Numbered from the stretch's first letter, positions 9,217 to 18,527 are shown. The stretch is DNA of 64,000 nt from Spirosoma sp. SC4-14 (GCF_037201965.1 NZ_CP147518.1:5077001-5141000); one strand, 5' to 3'. Translations and numbers: made by a program. Notes: a model not told the origin generated them from the letters alone.

Positions 9217-9292
9217 CAAAAGGCAAGGATAAGTAATTTTGCTTACTCCCCTAAAAGGCACTCCAGGCTTGTCGATACTCGTAACAATGCAC

Positions 9293-10297
9293 TTAATTCA
9301 GCTTCAGGACTAGAATCATAGGTTGCCGGGCCGTATATCCAGGCACAGGCCTCCCTGCCCGATCGAAGGCATCCCATTGGCTATTGGCAATGTAATAGAA
9401 CTGATTTCCAGCAATAACACCTAAAGTTGGCTCACCCATAAGCGGATGATTCGTCTCCAGCGTTTCGACCCGTTCAATTGCCTTGTGCGATTGAGACAAA
9501 TACATCCGGATGATCCGGAAGGGGGGTGTGCGGTTCTGGATACCAATCAGGCTGTTTTGGTAATAATACAATCCGTCGATTCCGTTCAGGATGGTTCCCT
9601 CAGGCCACGACAACCGCGCTGTGTGTTGGGTCGATAGGTTTATGGCCAGTGGCCCCTGTCGATAATCGGCAAGGTAGAGGGTCTGTTCATCGTCGGATAG
9701 GGCAAGTCCCTGCAATGAGTAAAACAGACTATCGGTCAGGAACGGCTCAACGGTGGGTTTGCCGGGCACAAGCCGATAGAGCCAGGGCGTACGGCTATCG
9801 GTCGCATAAACTGTCCCATTTTTTGCCGTTGTCAGATCGCCTAGCAAATGTGGTTTACCATCTTTCAGAATCGGGTAATGCCCAAGTAACTGGTTTGTTT
9901 TCAAATCATAGGCAACCAGTTCGGTCTGCCCGTCCTGGGTAGTAGTAACCCCCTTTGCCTGAAGCAGTGCCGAACTACAAGCCCACAACAAGCGTCGTTG
10001 TTCATCGACTTTGAGCCCGAAAATCCCCCATAAGCTATCGCCCGGTTGAGAAAGCGTTCTCGCTCCCGAACGACGATTGTATTGGCTAATTTTACGCTCA
10101 TGAACACTGCCGACGAAGAAGGTTGCCGATTTTGTATCGTAAGCAACGCCTTCGGTTATCAATCCTGCTTCGGGGAGTTGAAACGCCACCGCACTCCGAT
10201 GCGAATCGGGTTTCTGCGGTTGAGCCCACATTGGGGTAGCGAGCATAAAAATGAGCAGGAAACTGGCCAGATACGGTACAGTAAGCATTCGGTTCAT
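9293..10297 (-). CDS. Secreted SMP-30/gluconolactonase-like beta-propeller protein
   Basis: 334 residues; the signal peptide ends near ATPMWAQP (about residue 26). The repeats of the form GVAYDTKSATFFVGS, WGIFGLKVDEQRRLLWAC, LTTAKNGTVYATDS and GLALSDDEQTLYLADY are the blades of an SMP-30/lactonase-like six-bladed propeller. Family members hydrolyse sugar lactones using a metal held by Glu, Asn and Asp; whether this one is active cannot be said. It lies 76 bases before the GH88/105 gene on the same strand and may share its transcript. Confidence 0.82.
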   Translation of the reverse strand: MNRMLTVPYLASFLLIFMLATPMWAQPQKPDSHRSAVAFQLPEAGLITEGVAYDTKSATFFVGSVHERKISQYNRRSGARTLSQPGDSLWGIFGLKVDEQRRLLWACSSALLQAKGVTTTQDGQTELVAYDLKTNQLLGHYPILKDGKPHLLGDLTTAKNGTVYATDSRTPWLYRLVPGKPTVEPFLTDSLFYSLQGLALSDDEQTLYLADYRQGPLAINLSTQHTARLSWPEGTILNGIDGLYYYQNSLIGIQNRTPPFRIIRMYLSQSHKAIERVETLETNHPLMGEPTLGVIAGNQFYYIANSQWDAFDRAGRPVPGYTARQPMILVLKLN

Positions 10298-10371
10298 AGG
10301 TCAGTACGCCATCGTTTCCGAAAAATTACCCAGTTTGGCATCAAAATCAAAACTGCCCGATAGCCGCCATT

Positions 10372-11181
10372 ATGAATGCGTCTCACATCGACCTGGTTCG
10401 CCAGAACTTCATTGCTAAAGTTTCTTATTATGCCCAACTGGGTTTGCCTGATACAGCTTTCGTTGAAACGGAAGCTCTGGCCGTTGTAGACAGTGGTCTG
10501 CCTACTGATACGTTCAATGTAATTGTACCGAAACCAATGCCCACCGAGGCCCTGGCAAGCCCGCTCTGCCACCAGTTGCAGCACTTTACCGGCAAGCATT
10601 TTCCGGTTGCTCTCTGGTGCTGGAACGACATCCTCTCCCCCGAACTCGCCCATCTATTGACGCAATATGGACTCTATAGCGAAGAAAGCGATGTAGCCAT
10701 GTGGCTCAATCTGCAAAACGCTGCCATCGCCAAACCGACGCTCCAGGGGCTTCAGATCCATCCGGTGCAAACATCCGGGGAGTATGAACAGTTTGCCGAC
10801 GTAATCGCTGAACTTTTTGGCGACTCATCCGAAGCCGATCAGATTCGACTGTACCATCAGAAAATCAGCCGCGTTCATTCAGCTACTCAACCCATGAAAC
10901 TCCATATTGGTATAGCCGATGGCAACGTAGTTGCCACAGGAACATTGTTTCTGAGCGACACCTCAGCAGGCATTTATGACCTTGCTACCCGGCCAGCCTG
11001 GCGTGGACGTGGGTTTGGTTCTCAGCTATTTCAGCACCTGATCTGGTTAGCCACGCAGCATTCAGCAACCCAGGTTGTGTTGCAGGCATCGGCCGACGGA
11101 CTTGGCATTTATAAACGGGCGGGTTTTCTGGAAGTGGGCCTGGTTCGGGTATTTGGCAATCGGCACGTTTCTGCTGTATAG
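10372..11181 (+). CDS. GNAT-family acetyltransferase with N-terminal extension
   Basis: 269 residues. The C-terminal half is a GNAT domain: GIYDLATRPAWRGRGFGSQLFQHLIWLA (about 202-229) contains the RGRGFG acetyl-CoA motif, and LGIYKRAGFLEVGLVRVFG is the terminal strand. The N-terminal 120 residues have no clear motif but are similar in layout to two-domain GNATs in which the first copy has decayed. An ankyrin gene follows after 122 bases. Substrate unknown. Confidence 0.85.
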   Translation: MNASHIDLVRQNFIAKVSYYAQLGLPDTAFVETEALAVVDSGLPTDTFNVIVPKPMPTEALASPLCHQLQHFTGKHFPVALWCWNDILSPELAHLLTQYGLYSEESDVAMWLNLQNAAIAKPTLQGLQIHPVQTSGEYEQFADVIAELFGDSSEADQIRLYHQKISRVHSATQPMKLHIGIADGNVVATGTLFLSDTSAGIYDLATRPAWRGRGFGSQLFQHLIWLATQHSATQVVLQASADGLGIYKRAGFLEVGLVRVFGNRHVSAV

Positions 11182-11303
11182 CAAGTTTCCCAGCCTGGCA
11201 CTCTCCAGCGATATGGAGCCGCACAGGAAGATTTTGAGTGTGCTGGCAGCAAACGCGATCAAAAGGAGTTATTGGAAGCATACAACTTGTTTTTTTTACA
11301 CCT

Positions 11304-11783
11304 ATGTCCTATTCTATTCATCCCCAAGATGGGCTTCTGGATGCCATCCGAAAGAGTGATCTCGATTCCCTTAATCAATCGATTGCGGCTGGTGCTGACA
11401 TAAATTTCCAGGACAGCAAAGGCTTTACTCCGCTGATTATTGCCACCTACACCGGCAACCTGGCCATTGCCCAGGCGTTAATTGGAGCCGGTGCCGATGT
11501 CGATAGGCAGGATGTAAGTGGCAATACGGCCCTGATGGGTGTTAGTTTTAAAGGCTATGCCCATATTGCCCAGTTGCTGATCGACAACGGAGCTGCACTG
11601 GATATTCAGAATGGTAATGGTGGTACGGCTCTGATGTTCGCTACACTGTTTGGGCGCAATCAACTGGTAAAACTTCTGCTCGACTACGGGGCCGATACAA
11701 CCCTGCGCGATATACGGGGCCTGACGGCCCTTGACCTGGCCATTCAACAAGGCAACGAAGAAGCGCTGTCCTGGCTTCAGTAA
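11304..11783 (+). CDS. Ankyrin-repeat protein
   Basis: 159 residues from the ATG at 11304 (an upstream TTG-type extension to 11238 is unlikely). Four ankyrin repeats fill the protein: the consensus G-x-TPL-x-x-A and ALI-GAGADV can be followed at about 32-64, 65-97, 98-131 and 132-159. No signal peptide is present, so it is probably a cytosolic protein-protein adaptor. Small ankyrin proteins of this kind often sit beside catalase genes in other bacteria; none is visible here. Confidence 0.9.
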   Translation: MSYSIHPQDGLLDAIRKSDLDSLNQSIAAGADINFQDSKGFTPLIIATYTGNLAIAQALIGAGADVDRQDVSGNTALMGVSFKGYAHIAQLLIDNGAALDIQNGNGGTALMFATLFGRNQLVKLLLDYGADTTLRDIRGLTALDLAIQQGNEEALSWLQ

Positions 11784-11787
11784 AAAC

Positions 11788-11824
11788 GGTATTTGGGTAA
11801 TTCACTGACAATTACCCAAATACC
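11788..11824. terminator. Perfect 15-bp terminator hairpin
   Basis: GGTATTTGGGTAATT (11788-11802) pairs exactly with 11810-11824 across a seven-base loop. It lies between the convergent ankyrin and SDR genes, starting five bases after the ankyrin stop. Confidence 0.75.
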
Positions 11825-11838
11825 CTCCTGTTCGTCTC

Positions 11839-12555
11839 CTACTTACCTCCCGGCCGCGAAGGTCGTACTTCGATCTTACTGGGTAAGGTTCGGGCAGGCA
11901 TACGGATCAGATCAATAACCAACTGGCCAATATCTTCTGGCTGAATTTTCCAGGCATCGTTCTCATTAGGTTCATGATTGTTGAAATGCGTGGCCACCGA
12001 CCCCGGCATAATGGTTGTTACCTTGATGCCTTCACTCCGCAGATCGAGCATAATGGCCTGCGAAAAGCCAACTAATCCGAATTTGCTGGCATTATAGGCC
12101 GATGCCTTTTCAAAAAAATTTGTACCGGCCAGACTCGATATAGTAATAAAATACCCCTGCGTTTCTTTCAGGGCCGCAATGGTTGCTTTGGCCGAATAAA
12201 ACACCCCCGTAAGGTTTGTATCAATTGTTTCGAGCCACATTTCGGGGGTTAATTCCTGAATAGAGGCAAAATGTCCGACACCGGCGTTGGCAATGACATA
12301 ATCCAGACGGTTCCACTGTTTCAACAACGTATCGACCGCCTGCTGCTGCGAAACCAGATCCCGCACGTCGGCCATGATCCCCAGCGCACTAGCGGGTCTG
12401 ATTTTGTTAAGTGCTTCAGCAGCCGCCTGAACCCCGTCGGCCGAGCGGCCCGTAATGGCTACATGAACTCCCTGTTGAACAAGAGCTTCGGCAATGCCGT
12501 ATCCAATTCCTTTCGACCCACCCGTAACGAGGGCCACTTTACTAGTATCTGCCAT
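11839..12555 (-). CDS. Short-chain dehydrogenase/reductase (SDR)
   Basis: 238 residues. TGGSKGIG (10-17) binds NAD(P); NAGVG is near 91; the catalytic Ser is in ITISSLAG and the Tyr-Lys pair in SAYNASKFG. The family is 3-ketoacyl-ACP-reductase-like, but there is no fatty-acid gene here. It lies 137 bases after an alpha/beta hydrolase gene on the same strand, itself behind a Crp-like regulator, so the three may form a small stress or detoxification unit. Confidence 0.9.
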   Translation of the reverse strand: MADTSKVALVTGGSKGIGYGIAEALVQQGVHVAITGRSADGVQAAAEALNKIRPASALGIMADVRDLVSQQQAVDTLLKQWNRLDYVIANAGVGHFASIQELTPEMWLETIDTNLTGVFYSAKATIAALKETQGYFITISSLAGTNFFEKASAYNASKFGLVGFSQAIMLDLRSEGIKVTTIMPGSVATHFNNHEPNENDAWKIQPEDIGQLVIDLIRMPARTLPSKIEVRPSRPGGK

Positions 12556-12692
12556 GAATCAATGGGATTAATAATGTCTTACCAGCCCATAACTCCGGTG
12601 CAGGTTTGAAGGTTTCCAATTCGCCGGTCAACGGTTCTCGTAACCTGCCCATTGGGTAGGGTTTCTGTTTGCTTAACTACTTCACAATCCAT

Positions 12693-13481
12693 TTATGCAT
12701 TCTTTTTGAGCCAGTCCAGAATATAGTCAGCGTCTTCTTTCCAGGTAGGCTGTCCCAGCACGAAATGGTTCCGCCCGGCAAATTCTTTATAATCCAGCAC
12801 GGAGCCACTTGGCTTGTAGGCTTCGTAGTTACGGTGATTGAGGTGTGCGGGTATAATGTTGTCGATACTACCCGACGTTAAGAGAAGTGGAGCATGAGGT
12901 TTGGCAAAATCGACATGGGCAGCACTGGTTAAACCACCGCGTGCTACTACTTTCGATTCGGGAATGGTATTTTCGTCGTAAGCTTTCTGCTGCTCTTCCA
13001 GCGGCATATCGTTCACGAACGCATACTGCCAGTCTTCAAACGACATCAGATACGTTTCGTCCAGATCCGTAAACAGGCCGAGGGCTTTCCAGCCTGCTTT
13101 TAGAAACGAGAATTCGTAGGGGAAAACACCCTGCGGTGGCACCGAGTGAATGGCGACTCCTGCCACACCCAGATCATTATTGATCAGAATCTGAGTGACC
13201 AGTCCACCCAGCGAATGACCAATGATAATTGGTTTTTCGGGTAGCGATTTGACGATGGTAGCATAATGATCGACCAATTCGGCCAGGGTTAGCCGGGCCA
13301 GGTCGGTATCATTCGGTTTACGGGCCCGCAGTTCGGCAGGAGTTCCCTCCTTGTAGGGCCAGGCTGGTGCAATGGTTTTGTACCCTTTACTTTCGAAATA
13401 CGCCTGCCAGGGCTTCCAGCTAAGGTTTGAGACAAAAGCTCCGGTAACGAAGACGACGGTTTGTGTTTTACTGACTTCCAT
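12693..13481 (-). CDS. Alpha/beta hydrolase
   Basis: 262 residues, no signal peptide. VFVTGAFVSNLSWKPW at the N-terminus forms the oxyanion loop; GHSLGG (about 92-97) is the nucleophile elbow; the C-terminal NHFVLGQPTW supplies the His. The family resembles YheT-unlike small lipases/haloalkane-type hydrolases used against xenobiotic esters, but the substrate is unknown. The gene is flanked by a Crp-like regulator gene upstream with a palindrome in the gap. Confidence 0.87.
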   Translation of the reverse strand: MEVSKTQTVVFVTGAFVSNLSWKPWQAYFESKGYKTIAPAWPYKEGTPAELRARKPNDTDLARLTLAELVDHYATIVKSLPEKPIIIGHSLGGLVTQILINNDLGVAGVAIHSVPPQGVFPYEFSFLKAGWKALGLFTDLDETYLMSFEDWQYAFVNDMPLEEQQKAYDENTIPESKVVARGGLTSAAHVDFAKPHAPLLLTSGSIDNIIPAHLNHRNYEAYKPSGSVLDYKEFAGRNHFVLGQPTWKEDADYILDWLKKNA

Positions 13482-13614
13482 GTTTGTAACGTGTTATGAT
13501 GAAAAAAGGAAACGCAACACTTCGGTATGCGCTGGAAACTCTCAGCCACATACCACTGCTGTTGAGTCGTTTACGCGTTGAACAATACAAAAGTCAGCAA
13601 AGCCGTCGAGAACA

Positions 13615-13634
13615 ATTTTAACCCAGGTTAAAAT
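13615..13634. promoter_or_regulatory. Palindromic candidate operator
   Basis: ATTTTAACC and GGTTAAAAT face each other across two bases, giving a 20-base near-perfect dyad. It lies just past the 3-prime end of the Crp-like gene and about 134 bases before the hydrolase ATG. The size and symmetry suit a dimeric regulator such as the neighbouring Crp-like protein; it could equally be a weak terminator. Confidence 0.5.
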
Positions 13635-13637
13635 CGT

Positions 13638-14225
13638 TCACCGGGCCGATAATCTTTTTCGGATTCGGCTTAGCGAGGGCCCCTGAATACCCAGATAAGA
13701 AGAGAGGTGATATAACGGAATGGCATTGTAAATATCGGGATGCTGTTCGATCAGGTCCAGATACCGTTGTTCGGGAGTTTGGAACAAAAAATCCTCCATC
13801 CGGCCCATAGTCGTATTAAAGGCCTTTTCGGCCACCAGCCGACCAAAGCGTTCCCACTGGTGCGACTGCTGATAAAGCTCCGTCAGGTGATTAATATGAA
13901 TATAAAGAACCGACGAATCGTGCATGGCTTCCGTATAATAATTGCAGGGCGACTGGTTGATAAAACTCTTGTACGATACCACAATCTGATGTTTCGAGAA
14001 GAAAAAAACGTTTTTCTCAACGCCCGTTTCACCATCTACGCAGTAAGCCCTGAAAATGCCATCCAGTATAAAGCCAAGGTGTTTGCAGACGTTTTTATAC
14101 TCGTTATAAAACTCGCCTTTCCGATACTGTTTTGGTTGCCAGAACGGTATCGACAAGGCAAAAGCCTGCTCATCGATATCGGCAAAAACGCGCAGGGCCT
14201 GCCGGAGTATATCAAGATCGGTCAT
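13638..14225 (-). CDS. Crp/Fnr-family transcriptional regulator
   Basis: 195 residues. The N-terminal half has the cyclic-nucleotide-binding-like beta-roll (FYNEYKNVCKHLGFILDGIFRAYCVD, about 38-64), and the last 60 residues form a winged helix whose recognition helix is YLGIQGPSLSRIRKRL. The ligand-binding Arg and Glu of true cAMP receptors are not seen, as is usual for this Bacteroidota subgroup. It is 156 bases upstream of the alpha/beta hydrolase gene on the same strand, which is its likeliest target. Confidence 0.9.
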   Translation of the reverse strand: MTDLDILRQALRVFADIDEQAFALSIPFWQPKQYRKGEFYNEYKNVCKHLGFILDGIFRAYCVDGETGVEKNVFFFSKHQIVVSYKSFINQSPCNYYTEAMHDSSVLYIHINHLTELYQQSHQWERFGRLVAEKAFNTTMGRMEDFLFQTPEQRYLDLIEQHPDIYNAIPLYHLSSYLGIQGPSLSRIRKRLSAR

Positions 14226-14320
14226 AGCGTAAAACCAGCTATTCAGGCAAGGAGCAACGACTTGCGGAGAGGTTCGCTACTCACCTCATTGACAAACCGT
14301 TGCTCTGATTTTCTAAACGA

Positions 14321-15463
14321 TTACGGTTGTCCGGCGAGCACTTCAGCCAGTTTTTTGCCGAGAGCTTCGCCCCTTACGTTTTTGGCCACAATTTTCCCAT
14401 CGGGTCCAATCAGAAAATTCTGCGGAATTGCCCGGATGTTATATTGCCGGGCCACTTCATTATCCCAGAATTTCAGATCTGATACGTGCGTCCAGGTCAG
14501 ATTATCCTTATGAATAGCCCGAAGCCAGGCCTCTTTTGCAGTTGGGCGATCGAGCGAAACGCCCAGAACCGTGAAATTTCGGCCTTTATATTCGTTGTAG
14601 TTTTTCACCACATTCGGGTTTTCGGCCCGGCAGGGTCCGCACCAGCTCGCCCAGAAATCGACCAGCACATATTTCCCTTTGAAATCGTGCAGTGCAACCA
14701 TTTTCCCTGCCGTATCGGCCTGCATAAAGTCGGGCGCCAGTTCGCCAATGGAGGTTGCTTTGATGCGGTTGAGTGTGGCTGCATATTCCTCCCCTGCCCT
14801 ACTCGTTTTAACGGCATCGCTCAGGCCGTCGAATATCGGTTTCACCTCGTTATACTCGGGTGTATAACCACCAAATTGTTTTAGTGCATCGAGGCTTACC
14901 AGGCTCTGCGGCATCGATTTAATAAATTGCTCATAAAGGCCCTTTTTCTCGGCCTCAATAGCTTCATAACGTTTGTCGATCGACTCTTCAAATTCTTTTC
15001 TGCTCCGCTGCGCCGGTGTTGCCGAACGGTATTCTTTCATCAACAGGTCCATTTTTTCCTGCGATGGTTTCAGCGCCAGTTCCAGTTTCTGATTGTCGAC
15101 ATTGAGCGGAGTACCGCTTATTTCAGCATTTTTCAACGAATCGGGGCTGGAAACCGTAATAACGCCGGGTTCGAGATAGATGGAAATAGCCGGAATGGGC
15201 CTCCGATTGCTAAAGCCCTGCCCTTGTTTATCGACCAGCAATGTGCCTTTTACCGGGGTTTCGGTAGTACCCTTAAAGGCAAAACTGCCATTTTGAATGG
15301 TGGCCGAATCCATTTTTACCGTTCCGTTCACCGGGTAGCGCAGGTAGGCTTTGGCAGGCGCCTGCACCGCATTCAGTTTCCCCTGAATTGTGTATGAGCC
15401 CCCCTGAGCCCATACCAGCAATGGCGACAGACTTACTATCGCCACCCAACTAATGGTTTTCAT
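14321..15463 (-). CDS. TlpA-like thiol-disulfide oxidoreductase with DUF4369
   Basis: 380 residues from the ATG at 15463; an upstream in-frame start (15514) would hide the signal peptide. After the signal peptide (about 1-20) comes a DUF4369 domain (about 21-115), a helical linker (about 120-240) and a thioredoxin-fold TlpA domain (about 242-380). The active-site pair is C275-GP-C278 in WASWCGPC, and the cis-Pro loop is AIPQNF. The periplasmic protein probably reduces disulfides, for example in cytochrome c maturation or stress. This fusion is widespread in Bacteroidota. Confidence 0.93.
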   Translation of the reverse strand: MKTISWVAIVSLSPLLVWAQGGSYTIQGKLNAVQAPAKAYLRYPVNGTVKMDSATIQNGSFAFKGTTETPVKGTLLVDKQGQGFSNRRPIPAISIYLEPGVITVSSPDSLKNAEISGTPLNVDNQKLELALKPSQEKMDLLMKEYRSATPAQRSRKEFEESIDKRYEAIEAEKKGLYEQFIKSMPQSLVSLDALKQFGGYTPEYNEVKPIFDGLSDAVKTSRAGEEYAATLNRIKATSIGELAPDFMQADTAGKMVALHDFKGKYVLVDFWASWCGPCRAENPNVVKNYNEYKGRNFTVLGVSLDRPTAKEAWLRAIHKDNLTWTHVSDLKFWDNEVARQYNIRAIPQNFLIGPDGKIVAKNVRGEALGKKLAEVLAGQP

Positions 15464-15685
15464 GTTGATAAGTCGTTTTAACGAAATAAGGGATAAAAAC
15501 GCGGTTTCAAACACGATCGGGCTTTTTTTTCACCCGAGGGCAAGGCAATCCAATTAAAACCGCTTATCCTGCAAATTTCCGGTTTTATCCGATGTTGCGT
15601 TCGACGAAAGAAAAAGTAGGAACGGACAAGTGGGCAACGCATAATTTGCGGTAACAACCAACCAATTACCATCACAGATTCATCA

Positions 15686-16435
15686 ATGAAACGGTATTTA
15701 CTTGCAACCTTCCTGCTGTTTGGCACCAACCTGTCGGCCAAAGCCCAGATCGATACGATCAACACCACAACCCAAAAATTGAATATAGCCGCGTTTACAG
15801 AAGGAAAGCGTTCGTACGCCGTATTTTTTGAAGACAGCCTTGGCAACCGGCTCACATCGGCCGACATCTGGGATCGTACCATTCGCATTTCCGAATCATC
15901 TGGCGGTCAGAAAACCTACGAATTTGGCTGGCAGTGGTTTCGTCGGGATTCGTTGCTTGCCGATGTTAAGGCAACGGGGCTACTCCCTTCGCTTGCGCCC
16001 CTGACCCACCAGGCTACCTATACCAGACGAGGAAGCCGAAACTTCATTTTTACCGGAACAACGGTGACGGTTCCGATCGACAGTCGAAAAACCAGCCAGG
16101 ACAGCACGTTCCGGGTAGTCATGAATCCGCCTGCATTCGAATTTCCGATGGATCTGGAGATTTTCCCGTTGCTTCCGTTCAGAAAAGTTGGCCAGGAGTT
16201 TGCGATAGCCTTTTATGAACCCGGCTCGCCTTCGGCCAATTATTACCATCTGACCGTTACGGGTCGGAACGATCTGCTCATTAGCGGTAACACAAAAATT
16301 AATTGCTGGCTTCTGAAAATAGACTACGGACAAGGGGCCTACGCTACGTTCTGGATTTCGGACCAGGCCCGCGAGGTGCTCAAAATGAAAGAATATTTTC
16401 GGGGACGATACCGCTACAAAGTCAAGCTGTTTTAG
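15686..16435 (+). CDS. Secreted DUF3108-like protein
   Basis: 249 residues with a signal peptide ending near SAKAQ (residue 20). The beta-rich body shows repeated strand patterns and ends in NCWLLKIDYGQGAYATFWISDQAREVLKMK, which resembles the C-terminal region of DUF3108 proteins, a fold related to lipoprotein-sorting factors. The assignment is by pattern only. It is transcribed away from the TlpA-like gene. Confidence 0.72.
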   Translation: MKRYLLATFLLFGTNLSAKAQIDTINTTTQKLNIAAFTEGKRSYAVFFEDSLGNRLTSADIWDRTIRISESSGGQKTYEFGWQWFRRDSLLADVKATGLLPSLAPLTHQATYTRRGSRNFIFTGTTVTVPIDSRKTSQDSTFRVVMNPPAFEFPMDLEIFPLLPFRKVGQEFAIAFYEPGSPSANYYHLTVTGRNDLLISGNTKINCWLLKIDYGQGAYATFWISDQAREVLKMKEYFRGRYRYKVKLF

Positions 16436-16477
16436 TGGGTTGCTCGTGCGTATTTCCCGACCGTTGGTTTCCGGTGA

Positions 16478-17407
16478 TTAATTCCCCCTAATAAATTTCT
16501 GCAGGTCGCGGTAAATAATGTTTGACTTCCAGAACAACTGCGTTACCATTGCCACGTGCTTTTTGCCGGGCAAAATAGTGAACGAATGCGCAATTTTAAG
16601 CTCCTGTAGCCGCTGGTTGAATCGGCGGCTACTTCCAATGATACTCGGGTACGTTCGCTCACCAACAAATAACAACATAGGTGGACTACCAGCGTCCAGA
16701 TGATACAAAGCCGAATTTGCCCGCCAGATAGCCGGATCGTTACCCCACGGAATGAGGTATTGTTCATCGCCGGGATACTCCATTTTCGTCAGATAATCAA
16801 ACATATCCAATCCGGCAGGATCGTCCAGAATAGCACCCCTGATCGGGTTTTTTGTCAATCCGAGTTTTGCAAATAACAACTCATCAGTAGCCAGCAACGC
16901 TGCCAGCCCACCGCCCGCCGAATGGCCCATAACGAATAGCTGATCCGGATCACCGCTATAGTTGGCTATGTGCGTTGTTACCCACCACACAGCCTGGGCA
17001 CAATCGGCGGCCATATCGGGCAACCGGACCTGAGGAGCAAGCCGGTAGTTAATAACCACCGCCACTATTCCTAAACTGGCTAATCGACGACCGACAAAGC
17101 TATAGAGATTTTTGTTGCCACTATCCCAGTTTCCACCGTGAATAAACAGCACTACAGGTTTTTTGCGGCTGGGTTCGCTTTTCGGTATAAATACATCCAA
17201 CACCTGCCGTTTTGCCATAAATCCGACCTGACCGGGCTGAACATAGGGAATATCGCTAACACGCCGACTTGCTCTGGCAATGGCATATTCATTCGCCAAA
17301 AGGATAAGTACGATCAGCGCCAGCCCACAGGCCGGAATTTGCCAGATCAGGTGCAGCGAAATAACCGGATGAATCCGTTCTGGATGTAGAGGAGTACGTT
17401 CGACCAT
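16478..17407 (-). CDS. Alpha/beta hydrolase (carboxylesterase, HSL-like)
   Basis: 309 residues. A transmembrane or signal-anchor segment (about 17-40) comes first. HGGNWDSG (about 107-114) is the HGG oxyanion motif of the hormone-sensitive-lipase/BD-FAE type; GHSAGGG (about 159-165) holds the nucleophile Ser; GKKHVAM near the C-terminus has the His. These enzymes cleave short-chain esters. It should act anchored at the inner membrane facing the periplasm. Just upstream (17410-17430) is a degenerate copy of the AATGAGCGAATT repeat seen at 28.7 kb. Confidence 0.88.
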   Translation of the reverse strand: MVERTPLHPERIHPVISLHLIWQIPACGLALIVLILLANEYAIARASRRVSDIPYVQPGQVGFMAKRQVLDVFIPKSEPSRKKPVVLFIHGGNWDSGNKNLYSFVGRRLASLGIVAVVINYRLAPQVRLPDMAADCAQAVWWVTTHIANYSGDPDQLFVMGHSAGGGLAALLATDELLFAKLGLTKNPIRGAILDDPAGLDMFDYLTKMEYPGDEQYLIPWGNDPAIWRANSALYHLDAGSPPMLLFVGERTYPSIIGSSRRFNQRLQELKIAHSFTILPGKKHVAMVTQLFWKSNIIYRDLQKFIRGN

Positions 17408-17716
17408 ACGTAAATGAGCGAATTGGTGATTGATCAGCGGGTCGTTTTTGGGTTCCCTATGCCTACCAAAATTCTACAGGTATATACAGGAAAAATTTCG
17501 GAACAGATTTCCTGAACAAATGAATTATCATTGCTTATCTTCGCCGGGTAAGTATCGAACCGCTACATTCGTTCCCGTGCTCTTTCGTGCCTACTATACA
17601 CGCCCTGCTTTTCCTAAATTTAGCCGATCGGCCGCAGAAATCGATCGCTACACAAACGCTTCAGGCCTGGCTACCATACCTGCCAAAATCCCATTTGCTA
17701 AACTGTACTCAAAATT
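17408..17716. other. Divergent intergenic region
   Basis: About 309 bases between the esterase gene and the gene at 17717. It starts with the degenerate repeat word AATGAGCGAATT and is otherwise plain. A plus-strand reading frame runs through it into the next gene in another frame but shows no coding character. Confidence 0.5.
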
Positions 17717-18133
17717 ATGGACATCATTTTTAAAACCGTTTCGGTACCCTTTACGGTTGGCGACGTTGTGTTTGTCAATCAACCCCATGGCGATCGGATG
17801 CCTGGCAAAGAAGGCCCTCGTCACCCTTATTTCCAGGCCGAAATCGTACGCATTTTTCTGGATGGCCGACTCGAAGAAATTAGTGTGATTACTGAACCCA
17901 CCGATACGTATCTTTTGGAGATTTCCACTGTCGTGTATGAACTGAAACCCGTTGGCACCTATGCCGATCTGGTGAAAATGCCGCTGATTGTTCAGCTCCC
18001 CATTAAAGAGCCCAAGTTCTTTAAATCAGAAGAAGAACTGAAAGAATACCTCCATTCGCGGACCATTGTAGAAGAAATAGCCGTTCCTAAGCCTGTGGTA
18101 GATTCACAATTGAAAACCAGTACTGACGAATAG
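17717..18133 (+). CDS. Conserved hypothetical protein, small beta-rich
   Basis: 138 residues that I do not recognise. The first 100 are beta-strand rich (FTVGDVVFVNQPHGDRMPGKEG, then YFQAEIVRIFLDGRLEEISVIT), suggesting a small barrel or SH3-like fold; a helical stretch EEELKEYLHSRTIVEEIAV and a charged tail follow. No signal peptide or membrane segment. Its last 47 bases overlap the 3-prime end of the convergent response regulator gene. Confidence 0.72.
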   Translation: MDIIFKTVSVPFTVGDVVFVNQPHGDRMPGKEGPRHPYFQAEIVRIFLDGRLEEISVITEPTDTYLLEISTVVYELKPVGTYADLVKMPLIVQLPIKEPKFFKSEEELKEYLHSRTIVEEIAVPKPVVDSQLKTSTDE

Positions 18134-18527
18134 CAAACACAATTTCCAGAAGATGTTCGTATGAACTGGGCTTTTTTATGACCGACTGAGCACCGAGCTG
18201 ATAGGCAAGCTGCGTACGTTCGGGGTCGTCGTTGCCAGTCAGGATAATGACTGGAATAGCGGCCCACTGCCGATTGATTTTCAAATTCGTCAGAATTTCC
18301 AGACCGTTGGGGTAAGGCATATTCATATCCAGAAAAATCAACTGTGGCTTGGTTCCTGGTTCATTCAATACTTCCAGCATCACCAGCCCGTTATCGAAGA
18401 TACGAACCTTGCAATGTGGTATTGTTTGATGAATAGCCATTTCGAACAACAACGAATCGTCTTCATCATCATCGACCAAGAACACCAGCTTTTCCGAAAC
18501 ACTACTCGTTGTAGACGTTGAGAGCAT
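18087..18527 (-). CDS. Single-domain response regulator (REC)
   Basis: 146 residues from the ATG at 18527; an upstream TTG (18569) is possible. The whole protein is one receiver domain: acidic pocket DDDEDD (about 18-23), phospho-acceptor Asp in LIFLDMNMP, Thr in ILTGND and Lys in VIKKPSS. It has no output domain, so it must act by protein contact or as a phosphate relay, as in CheY- or Rcp1-like proteins. No histidine kinase gene is adjacent. The 3-prime end overlaps the convergent gene 17717-18133. Confidence 0.92.
   Translation of the reverse strand: MLSTSTTSSVSEKLVFLVDDDEDDSLLFEMAIHQTIPHCKVRIFDNGLVMLEVLNEPGTKPQLIFLDMNMPYPNGLEILTNLKINRQWAAIPVIILTGNDDPERTQLAYQLGAQSVIKKPSSYEHLLEIVFAIRQYWFSIVNLPQA

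Noticed and set aside
9216..9261. GTG start at 9261 for the GH88/105 gene
   Set aside because: It adds 15 residues before a clean signal peptide; the ATG at 9216 is better placed.
17430..17888. Plus-strand reading frame of 152 codons
   Set aside because: It overlaps the better-coded frame at 17717 and has no plausible protein features.
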